Assembly (NCBI GenBank): GCA_027403435.1 | Contig: DAHZDR010000525.1 | Coordinates: forward strand, 1-5,140 | Reading direction: 5' to 3' | DNA length: 5,140 bases | Source: Deltaproteobacteria bacterium | GTDB lineage: Bacteria > Desulfobacterota > Binatia > Binatales > Binataceae | Shown: positions 1 through 5,140 of the stretch, in pieces | Layout: every line of letters starts with the position of its first letter | Position numbering within the stretch: the stretch's first letter is position 1 | Made by a program: the position numbers and the translations under genes | Notes under the pieces: model-generated | The model's database searches: none | What the model was told of the DNA's origin: nothing | Seen by the model: only the letters and a program-made list of their open reading frames with translations

Positions 1-1082
1 CCCTGCGGCATCTCCGTGCTTCGCGCGCCCCTAAAGTCGTACGCGACGCAAATCCTGACCGGATCGATCCCGGTTAAAACGTCGAGCTTGGTCAAGGCAA
101 GGGTCGCCGCACCGTTGACTCGCATCGCCCGCCGCGTAAGCACCGCGTCGAACCATCCGACGCGGCGCGGCCGGCGCGTCGCGCTGCCGTATTCGGCGCC
201 CTTTTCGCGCAATCGGTCGCCGAGCCGGGTCTTAATCTCGGTCGGAAACGGCCCGCCGCCCACGCGCGTCGTGTAGGCCTTGGCAACTCCCAGCACTGCG
301 TCGAGCCTCCCCGCAGGCAACCCTCCGCCGGCGAACACCGCGCTGGCCACGCAACTCGACGAAGTCACGAAGGGATAGGTCCCGTGATCGATGTCGAGCA
401 TAGTTCCGTGCGCCCCTTCGAACAGAACGCGCTGGCCGCGCTCCAGGACATCGGCCAGATAACCCGCGGTGTCGCACAGATGGGGTAAAAGTTTGCGCCG
501 CACCTCGCGCATCTGCTCGATCAACCCTCCAACCGGCACCGGCTGGGCCTTGAGCACCGCCGTAAGATAGCGGTTTTTTTCGGCCAGATTGCGCCGCAGC
601 TTGCGCTCGAAGGCCGCGAAGCCGGCCAGCTCGGAAAAACGCAGGCCGCAGCGCGCCGCCTTGTCCTCGTATGCCGGGCCGATGCCGAAGCCGGTGGTGC
701 CAATGGCCGCCTTGCCCAGCCGGGCTTCGCGCGCGCGGTCGATCGCGCGATGATACGGCATCACCATGTGCGCGTCGTAGCTGAGCTTCAGCGCGTCGTC
801 GCCACGCATCCGGTTGCGGCCGCGAAGGCTGTCGAGCTCCTCGACCAAAGCGATCGGATCGACCACGGCGCCGTTGCCGATCACGCAGATTTTACCGTCG
901 TGCAGCGCCCCGGCCGGCACCAGGCGCAAGATGAATTTCTCGCCGTTGACGACCAGCGTATGCGCCGCGTTGTTGCCGCCCTGAAAACGCACGACGACAT
1001 CGGCGTCGGCCGCCAGCAGGTCCACAATTTTGCCTTTGCCTTCGTCGCCCCATTGCGAGCCGACCACAGCCACAGTCTTCAT
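1..1082 (-). CDS. purA: Adenylosuccinate synthetase (partial, C-terminus beyond left edge)
   Basis: Catalyses IMP + aspartate + GTP to adenylosuccinate, the first committed step from IMP to AMP, in the cytoplasm. The 360 visible residues (family about 430) read without interruption. Motifs seen: QWGDEGKGKIVD at 10-21 (catalytic D13, P-loop-like), GGNNAAHT at 35-42 (catalytic H41), GTTGFGIGPAYEDK at 128-141, R144, GAHGTMLDIDHGTYPFVTSS from 223, RRPRRVGWFDAV from 303, and the GTP-specificity motif TKLDVL with K332 and D334. The ATG at 1080-1082 is supported by an AGGA 7 nt upstream and by the family-typical N-terminus MKTVAVVGSQWG. It lies 73 nt downstream of serA on the same strand and is probably co-transcribed. 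Oddities: A40, F132, H225 and R303 replace the usual Gly, Arg, Gln and Gly. D13 is retained, which argues against the phage-type PurZ. Identity is very secure; whether the variants alter kinetics is unknown. Confidence 0.96.
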   Translation of the reverse strand, partial: MKTVAVVGSQWGDEGKGKIVDLLAADADVVVRFQGGNNAAHTLVVNGEKFILRLVPAGALHDGKICVIGNGAVVDPIALVEELDSLRGRNRMRGDDALKLSYDAHMVMPYHRAIDRAREARLGKAAIGTTGFGIGPAYEDKAARCGLRFSELAGFAAFERKLRRNLAEKNRYLTAVLKAQPVPVGGLIEQMREVRRKLLPHLCDTAGYLADVLERGQRVLFEGAHGTMLDIDHGTYPFVTSSSCVASAVFAGGGLPAGRLDAVLGVAKAYTTRVGGGPFPTEIKTRLGDRLREKGAEYGSATRRPRRVGWFDAVLTRRAMRVNGAATLALTKLDVLTGIDPVRICVAYDFRGARSTEMPQ

Positions 1083-1089
1083 AGCGATT

Positions 1090-1093
1090 TCCT
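1090..1093 (-). promoter_or_regulatory. Shine-Dalgarno site of purA
   Basis: Read on the minus strand, AGGA lies 7 nt before the purA ATG, an ideal spacing. It is the clearest ribosome binding site of the four genes in this window and it fixes the purA start. It begins only 2 nt after the 3' side of the intercistronic hairpin. Confidence 0.75.
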
Positions 1094-1095
1094 GG

Positions 1096-1135
1096 TTGGC
1101 GCGCGGCCGACGCCCGCGAACGGCGCCGCGCGCAA
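1096..1135 (-). other. GC-rich intercistronic hairpin between serA and purA
   Basis: A perfect 9-bp inverted repeat (GCGCGCGGC at 1099-1107 with GCCGCGCGC at 1125-1133) is extended past a one-base bulge by two A-T pairs (1096-1097 with 1134-1135), around a 17-nt loop. It fills much of the 73-nt serA-purA gap. No T-run follows on the minus strand, so it does not look like a canonical intrinsic terminator. It could act as an RNA-stabilising or processing structure, a partial terminator, or a structure affecting access to the adjacent purA ribosome binding site. The pairing is seen; the role is inferred. Confidence 0.45.
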
Positions 1136-1155
1136 GCGGATTCCGATGCGCGGGT

Positions 1156-2751
1156 TCAAAGCCGAATCAGCGCGGCGGCGGTAATCGCCGGAATCGTCTT
1201 GAGCTGATCGATCACGCTTTGCGGCGGCGGACCGTCGATCTCGACCAGGCTGAGCGCCGTGCCGCCAGCGCGGTCGCGGCCCAGCTCCAGTCCCGCGATA
1301 TTGACGCCGGCGCGCCCGAGCATCGACCCGACCGCGCCAACGACGCCCGGAACGTCGCGATTGTGCAGCATCAGGAAATACCCCTCGAGCGCCGCCTCCA
1401 CGCGGTAGCCGTCGATCCGCACCACGCGCAGCGCGCGATTGCCGAAAACCGCCCCGGTGACTTCATGACCGCCGGCCGCGGTGCGCACCGTGATCGTCAG
1501 CATATTGCGATAGTCGGCGGCCTCGCTGGTGCGCGTCTCGGTTATCGCGATGCCGCGTTCGCGCGCGATGAACGGCGCGTTAACGACATTCAGATGCTGA
1601 TCGAGGAAAACGTTCAGCAATCCCTTGAGCGCCGCCGCGACGATCGGATCGGGATTCAATTGCGCCGATTCGCCCGCGAAAGCGACCCCGACCTCGCTCG
1701 GCGACTCGTCGATTAGCTGCGCCACGAGCTGGCCCAGCTTCTCCGCGAGCTTCAGATGCGGCTCGAGCACTTTCAGCTCCTTGACCGAAAGCGCGGGAAT
1801 GTTGACGGCGTGGCTAATCGTGCCCTCGAGCAGAAAATCCGCAATCTGATGCGCAATATCGATGGCGACCTGGACCTGCGCCTCATCGGTGGCCGCGCCC
1901 AGATGCGGCACCGCAATCACGTTCTCGTGATGAATCAGCGGATGGCCGGGCGGCGGCGGCTCCTGCTCGAACACGTCGAGCGCCGCGCCGGCGACTTGGC
2001 CCGAATTGAGCGCGGCGAGCAGCGCGCCTTCGTCCACGATTCCGCCGCGCGCGCAATTGATCACGCGCACGCCCTTTTTCATGATCGCGAAGGCCGCCGC
2101 GCCGACGATTCCGCGCGTTTCTTCCGTCAACGGCGCGTGCACGGTTACAAAGTCGGCGCGCCGGAACAGCGCTTCCAGGCCCACCAGCTCGACGCCCGCT
2201 TTCGCCGCCGCCTCCGCGGTCAGAATCGGATCGAAACCGATGACCTTCATCTTCAGGCCGAGCGCGCGATCCGCGACGATCCGGCCGATATTGCCGAGAC
2301 CGACGATGCCGAGCGTTTTGTTCCAGACCTCGACGCCGGTGAATTTACTTCGCTCCCATTTGCCCGCCCGCAGCGCCGCGTTGGCCGCGGGAATATGCCG
2401 CGCCAGCGACATCAGCAGCGAAATCGTATGCTCGGCGGTGGTCACGCTGTTGCCGAGCGGACTGTTCATCACGACGATTCCGCGGCGCGTGGCCGCGTCG
2501 AGATCGACGTTATCAACGCCGACGCCGGCGCGGCCGATCACCTTAAGCGATTCGGCCGCTTCGATAACCTCGCGGGTGACGCGCGTTGCGCTGCGGATCA
2601 CCAGCCCATGATAGGGAGCGACGATCGCGGCCAGCTCGGCGGGTTTGAGTCCCGTCTTGACGTCAACCGTCAGTCCGGAAAGACGCTGTAGAACTTCAAG
2701 GCCCTGCGGCGCCAGCGAGTCGCTCAACAGGACGCGGAATTTTTCCGCCAT
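1156..2751 (-). CDS. serA: D-3-phosphoglycerate dehydrogenase, long (ASB-ACT) form
   Basis: Oxidises 3-phosphoglycerate to 3-phosphohydroxypyruvate with NAD+, the first step of the phosphorylated serine pathway (cytoplasmic). The product is 531 residues, typical of the long type I form seen in mycobacteria. Domains: split substrate-binding domain (about 5-98 and 287-316), Rossmann NAD domain (about 99-286) with GLGNIG at 151-156 and D174 for NAD preference, and catalytic R235 (CARGG), E264 (FEQEP) and H283 (PHLGA). An allosteric substrate-binding (ASB) domain follows at about 318-450, then a C-terminal ACT domain at about 457-531, which in this family binds serine for feedback control. The ATG at 2749-2751 (MAEKFRVLLSD) is chosen over an in-frame ATG at 2841, which would lie inside the upstream gene and add 30 non-family residues. 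It starts 7 nt after the aminotransferase stop and has only a weak purine-rich site (GAAAAAG), suggesting translational coupling. Confidence 0.97.
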   Translation of the reverse strand: MAEKFRVLLSDSLAPQGLEVLQRLSGLTVDVKTGLKPAELAAIVAPYHGLVIRSATRVTREVIEAAESLKVIGRAGVGVDNVDLDAATRRGIVVMNSPLGNSVTTAEHTISLLMSLARHIPAANAALRAGKWERSKFTGVEVWNKTLGIVGLGNIGRIVADRALGLKMKVIGFDPILTAEAAAKAGVELVGLEALFRRADFVTVHAPLTEETRGIVGAAAFAIMKKGVRVINCARGGIVDEGALLAALNSGQVAGAALDVFEQEPPPPGHPLIHHENVIAVPHLGAATDEAQVQVAIDIAHQIADFLLEGTISHAVNIPALSVKELKVLEPHLKLAEKLGQLVAQLIDESPSEVGVAFAGESAQLNPDPIVAAALKGLLNVFLDQHLNVVNAPFIARERGIAITETRTSEAADYRNMLTITVRTAAGGHEVTGAVFGNRALRVVRIDGYRVEAALEGYFLMLHNRDVPGVVGAVGSMLGRAGVNIAGLELGRDRAGGTALSLVEIDGPPPQSVIDQLKTIPAITAAALIRL

Positions 2752-2758
2752 AGCTTTT

Positions 2759-3910
2759 TCAGACGCTCCGCGCGATTCGTTCCTGGACGGCGGCCACGCC
2801 CGCGCCGGTCGTGAACCGATGGCCCATCCGCGCAAGCGCAATCTCCAGCGCGCTCACCGCCGCCAGCATGTCGAACGGCCCCAGATAACCCATGTGGCCG
2901 ATTCTCACCAGCCGCCCTTTCATTTGATCCTGGCCACCCTGCACCGACACGCCCAGCTCCTCGCGCATCATCCGTACGAGCTTGCCGCTGTCGATTCCGT
3001 CGGGAACCAGCAGACCGGTGACGCCAGGGGCCGGCGCCGCGGGCGCCAGCAGGCGCAGGCCCAGCGCCGGCGCCGCCGCCCGCGTCGCCTCGGCCATCAC
3101 CCGATGCCGCTCATAAACTCGCGCCAGGGTTTCGCCGTGAATCAGCTCGAGGCTCTTGTTGAGCCCGAACACCAGGGAAACGGCGGGCGTCCATGCCGTG
3201 GTATGCTCATCGCGCTGCGCTTTCAATTCACGATTCAAATCGAAGTAAAAGCGCGGCGTGCGATTGCGCGCGGCGCGCTCCAGCGCGCGCTCCGAAAGCG
3301 CGATCATCGCAAGACCCGGCGGCAGCATCAGCGCCTTCTGACTGCCCGTCAAATAGGCGTCAACGCCCCACTCGTCCATCTTCTGCTCGAACACGCCGAC
3401 CGAGGTGATGCCATCGACCACCAGCAACGCGTCGCGCCGCCGCGTGACCGCGGCGACCTCGGCCACCGGATGGATCGCGCAGGTCGAAGTCTCGCTCGCC
3501 TGCATCAGGACCGCGCGGCTCTCCGGATGGGCGCGCAGGGCCGCTTCGACCTGTTCCGCGCGCACCGCCCCGCCCCACTCGACCGTGACCTCGTGGCCGA
3601 TCATCCCGTGCGCCGTGAGCAGCTTGCCCCAGCGTTCGCCGAATTTGCCGCCGTTGACGAAGATTGCCGATTCGCCCGGCGCCAGCAAATTCGTGATCGC
3701 GGCCTCCATCGCGCCGCTGCCGCTCGACGACAGCAGCAGCACCTCCTGCCGGGTGCCGAACAGCGGCCGCATCCGCTCCCGGGCGCTGTCCAACACGGCG
3801 CTGAACTCGGGCGTGCGATGATGGATGATCGGCCGGGCCAGCTCGAGCAGCACCTCGGGCGGCACGGAAACCGGGCCTGGCGTATAAAGATATTTCTTGA
3901 AGACTGACAC
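2759..3910 (-). CDS. PLP-dependent class V aminotransferase (serine/alanine-glyoxylate or phosphoserine type)
   Basis: A fold-type I transaminase of the serine-pyruvate/alanine-glyoxylate family, 383 residues (usual 360-400). Seen: the N-terminal KYLYTPGPVSVPP signature, a phosphate-binding SSSGSGAMEAA at 61-71, SETSTC at 139-144 (usual ETSTG), D166 in VVDGITS for the pyridine nitrogen, the PLP lysine K192 in TGSQKAL, and R336 in VRIGHMG, the expected substrate-carboxylate arginine. It sits directly upstream of serA with a 7-nt gap. Members of this family occur next to serA in other bacteria, and I infer it supplies the 3-phosphohydroxypyruvate transamination step. Serine-glyoxylate or alanine-glyoxylate transamination is the main alternative. 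The start is GTG (3908-3910), placed where family members begin; no ATG lies in frame nearby and no good Shine-Dalgarno is seen. Fold assignment is firm; substrate is not. Confidence 0.9.
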   Translation of the reverse strand: MSVFKKYLYTPGPVSVPPEVLLELARPIIHHRTPEFSAVLDSARERMRPLFGTRQEVLLLSSSGSGAMEAAITNLLAPGESAIFVNGGKFGERWGKLLTAHGMIGHEVTVEWGGAVRAEQVEAALRAHPESRAVLMQASETSTCAIHPVAEVAAVTRRRDALLVVDGITSVGVFEQKMDEWGVDAYLTGSQKALMLPPGLAMIALSERALERAARNRTPRFYFDLNRELKAQRDEHTTAWTPAVSLVFGLNKSLELIHGETLARVYERHRVMAEATRAAAPALGLRLLAPAAPAPGVTGLLVPDGIDSGKLVRMMREELGVSVQGGQDQMKGRLVRIGHMGYLGPFDMLAAVSALEIALARMGHRFTTGAGVAAVQERIARSV

Positions 3911-3985
3911 GATTATGCCAACGCGGACGTTTTCATGGCTGCGGCGCGCGTGCGCCGATTACGCGTCATTGCGCATCGGACGGCC

Positions 3986-4024
3986 AAAAAAAAGCCTGGT
4001 GTCCGCTTTAGCGGAGCGCCAGAC
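3986..4024 (-). terminator. Intrinsic terminator or attenuator upstream of the aminotransferase
   Basis: On the minus strand a hairpin is formed by an apical 5-bp TCCGC/GCGGA stem with a TAAA loop (4002-4015), an asymmetric internal loop, and a basal GTCTGG/CCAGGC stem that includes one G-U pair. It is followed immediately by eight T (the A-run at 3986-3993). This is a textbook Rho-independent terminator for leftward transcription only; the plus strand has no T-run after the hairpin. It lies about 75 nt upstream of the aminotransferase start and no convergent gene ends there, because galT runs away from it. It must therefore act on a transcript started within about 180 nt, as an attenuator of the operon or the end of a small RNA. 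Confidence 0.8.
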
Positions 4025-4039
4025 CCCATATGCTTATTT

Positions 4040-4058
4040 ACGCGCCTTTGCGCCGCGT
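4040..4058 (-). other. Small GC hairpin in the candidate leader RNA
   Basis: ACGCG and CGCGT arms enclose a 9-nt GCGCAAAGG segment. It would be the first stem of a transcript starting at about 4062, ahead of the terminator hairpin. The GCGGCGC at 4050-4056 can alternatively pair with the 5' side of the terminator (4011-4019) across a 2-nt bulge, a possible antiterminator. In GC-rich DNA such pairings also arise by chance. Confidence 0.3.
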
Positions 4059-4068
4059 CTCTATGAAT

Positions 4069-4097
4069 AAATTAACGAATGCAACCAGCGGAGTCAA
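4069..4097 (-). promoter_or_regulatory. Candidate sigma70-type promoter reading leftward
   Basis: On the minus strand TTGACT (4092-4097, five of six matches to TTGACA) is followed after exactly 17 nt by TAATTT (4069-4074), which keeps the key first T, A2 and last T of the -10 box. It sits in an AT-rich patch within otherwise GC-rich sequence. The expected start near 4062 would give a leader of about 150 nt before the aminotransferase GTG, with the terminator in its middle. The -10 match is only partial, so this remains a candidate. Confidence 0.45.
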
Positions 4098-4116
4098 GGC
4101 GTCGCCTGGCCAAGCC

Positions 4117-4129
4117 CGCCAATATGGCG
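4117..4129. repeat. Short inverted repeat CGCCA-ATA-TGGCG
   Basis: A perfect 5-bp inverted repeat around ATA, located about 20 nt upstream of the candidate leftward -35 box and about 75 nt upstream of galT. It could be a regulator half-site pair, but it is short enough to be fortuitous. Confidence 0.2.
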
Positions 4130-4156
4130 CCCGCCGCGCCCGACTCTCCGCCCGCC

Positions 4157-4168
4157 ACGTTGAAACGT
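4157..4168. promoter_or_regulatory. Palindrome ACGTT-GA-AACGT, possible operator near galT
   Basis: Perfect 5-bp arms around GA, 34 nt upstream of the galT ATG. It overlaps TTGAAA (4160-4165), which resembles a -35 box on the plus strand, although no convincing -10 box follows at 16-18 nt. Palindromes of this kind are typical of repressor operators. The sequence is seen; the function is speculative. Confidence 0.25.
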
Positions 4169-4202
4169 CACTAACGCCCATGCTTAAAGATGACATACCG
4201 CG

Positions 4203-5140
4203 ATGACTTTGGAATATGAATTGCGCGACGGCGCACTGGTCTGGATCAAAAGTCCGGTCACCGGCGTGATTTCATACGTGGTTGACGTGCGGGGCAAGAG
4301 CTTCGCCTTCACCCTGGGCGGCCGCGACGAACTCAAGCCCGATCCGCCGCCGCCCGCTCCCGAGGCCCTGCAAAACGCGGCGCGCGCCTGCCCGTTTTGT
4401 CCCGGCAACGAGCATCAGGCGCCGCCGGAAGCGCTCCGCCTGTCGCCCGCCGAATTTCCCGAATGGAGCGGACCGGGCGCGGTCGAAGGAGCCGCATGGA
4501 TAATCCGCGCCTTCAATAATCTCTTCCCGCGCATCCCGGAGGCCTTGACCGGCGGACGCAACGAATCGTGGGTGGTGGTCGAGGATCCCCGGCATTTCGT
4601 CGATCATCCGCGCTCGATCAATGATCTCACCTTCACCGCGGCGCTCGGCGAACGCCACTTCTTTGAATTGATCAAAGCCGACGTTCGCATGATGCGACAG
4701 ATTCTGGCCAATCCCGCCGTTCATTCGGTGGTGGTGCGCAAGAATCAGGGACGCGAATCGGGCGCCTCGCAGCCCCATCCGCATCAGCAACTGATCGGTT
4801 CGCCGGCGCCCTTGCCCGCCATAGAAGCCGAAGTGCGCGCCCAGCGCGAACGTCCCGGATGGTGGCCGGAGCTGCTCGAATTGGTCGAACGGCTGGGCCT
4901 GTTGATCGAACGCGACGGGCCGGTCGTCAGCTATGCCAGTCCCATCGGCGTTTTCCCGCGCAGCTACGACATCGTGATACCCGGGTACCGGGGATTACTC
5001 GTCGATTTGCCCGAGCCCGATCTGCAACGGTTCGCCCGCGCCCTCTTTCGGATTCTGCGGACCCTTGGTCCGTTGCCGCTGGACTACGAAATCCATCAGG
5101 ATCCCGCCTTGCCGCTGCACGCGCACGTCAACGGCCGGCT
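4203..5140 (+). CDS. galT: Galactose-1-phosphate uridylyltransferase-like HIT-superfamily protein (partial, right edge)
   Basis: Likely transfers a nucleotidyl group between a UDP-sugar and a hexose-1-phosphate (Leloir pathway or related sugar-nucleotide metabolism). The 312 complete codons visible (family about 330-350) show the zinc-type CPFC pair C63/C66 and RAFNNLFPRI near 104-113. The active-site GASQPHPHQQ is at 187-196, with H194 as the expected nucleotidylated histidine and S189 matching the family serine. The C-terminal half contains YEIHQDP and HAHVNGR, as expected of the second HIT-like domain. The N-terminus is atypical: about 60 residues precede CPFC, with SPVTG at 17-21 and a proline run at 48-51. 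The ATG at 4203 is the first start after an in-frame TGA at 4191; no strong Shine-Dalgarno is seen. It is divergent from the serine operon. Divergent family members can act on other hexose phosphates or nucleotides, so substrate is uncertain. Confidence 0.82.
   Translation, partial: MTLEYELRDGALVWIKSPVTGVISYVVDVRGKSFAFTLGGRDELKPDPPPPAPEALQNAARACPFCPGNEHQAPPEALRLSPAEFPEWSGPGAVEGAAWIIRAFNNLFPRIPEALTGGRNESWVVVEDPRHFVDHPRSINDLTFTAALGERHFFELIKADVRMMRQILANPAVHSVVVRKNQGRESGASQPHPHQQLIGSPAPLPAIEAEVRAQRERPGWWPELLELVERLGLLIERDGPVVSYASPIGVFPRSYDIVIPGYRGLLVDLPEPDLQRFARALFRILRTLGPLPLDYEIHQDPALPLHAHVNGR

Larger units (their letters stand above)
3911..4202. other. Divergent intergenic region between the aminotransferase and galT
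   Basis: This 292-nt space separates the leftward operon from rightward galT. It contains a minus-strand intrinsic terminator, a small GC hairpin (4040-4058), an AT-rich patch (about 4061-4082) carrying a candidate minus-strand promoter, and two short palindromes (4117-4129 and 4157-4168). A 38-codon minus-strand open frame (3913-4029) ends 2 nt before the aminotransferase GTG; I do not call it a gene. No tRNA fold, T-box sequence or riboswitch class I know was recognised. Confidence 0.7.

Noticed and set aside
120..190. Suspected frameshift at the unusual RRPRR aspartate loop of purA
   Set aside because: The frame reads correctly on both sides (KGAEYG before, VGWFDAV and TKLDVL after), so these are substitutions, not an indel.
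1..1082. PurZ-like (diaminopurine) synthetase instead of PurA
   Set aside because: The catalytic D13 is present in QWGDEGKGK, whereas PurZ replaces this aspartate; overall layout and operon context fit housekeeping PurA.
1756..2691. 311-codon plus-strand open frame opposite serA
   Set aside because: Antisense shadow of the SerA NAD-binding and ASB regions, Arg/Asp-rich composition, no recognisable domain.
2752..2841. Upstream ATG extending serA by 30 residues
   Set aside because: The extension lies wholly in the aminotransferase 3' end and is not part of the SerA family; the ATG at 2751 gives the normal N-terminus.
2645..3907. 420-codon plus-strand open frame opposite the aminotransferase and serA start
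   Set aside because: It is antisense to two strongly recognised genes, has low-complexity Arg/His/Gln-rich composition typical of GC-rich shadow frames, and shows no family motif.
3911..4202. T-box, known riboswitch or tRNA in the intergenic leader
   Set aside because: No T-box conserved sequence, no cloverleaf, and no core of the glycine, purine, SAM or guanidine riboswitches could be recognised by eye.
4272..4790. 172-codon minus-strand open frame opposite galT
   Set aside because: Complement of a coherent GalT-like coding frame with matching catalytic motifs; no family features of its own.
1..5140. CRISPR arrays, insertion sequences, attachment sites
   Set aside because: No regularly spaced direct repeats, transposase motifs or terminal inverted repeats were seen; base composition and codon use appear uniform across the genes.

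Overview
The window is GC-rich with strongly GC-biased codon use and compact gene packing, as in a free-living bacterium. The set of class V aminotransferase, long-form serA and purA, all transcribed leftward, resembles arrangements I associate with deltaproteobacterial-type and other deep Gram-negative lineages. That placement is inference, because no 16S rRNA or other diagnostic marker is present.

Right to left on the minus strand, three genes form a probable operon: a PLP-dependent class V aminotransferase (2759-3910), phosphoglycerate dehydrogenase serA (1156-2751, only 7 nt downstream) and adenylosuccinate synthetase purA (1-1082, after a 73-nt gap; its C-terminus lies beyond the left edge). 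SerA oxidises 3-phosphoglycerate and the aminotransferase is well placed to transaminate the product, or to act on serine/glyoxylate. PurA consumes IMP and aspartate on the way to AMP. The operon thus joins serine synthesis (the source of one-carbon units and glycine for purines) to a purine step. No phosphoserine phosphatase gene is visible.

On the plus strand, a galT-like HIT-superfamily nucleotidylyltransferase (4203 to beyond the right edge) is transcribed divergently. The 292-nt space between it and the aminotransferase (3911-4202) is the most interesting stretch. It holds a strong minus-strand intrinsic terminator (hairpin plus eight U) upstream of the aminotransferase start, a candidate minus-strand promoter about 45-75 nt further upstream, a small hairpin between them, and short palindromes near galT. 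This layout fits either a transcription attenuator controlling the serine/purine operon or a small RNA of about 75 nt. A second point of interest is that PurA departs from several near-invariant active-site motif residues although its frame is intact. No tRNA, rRNA, CRISPR or insertion sequence was recognised.
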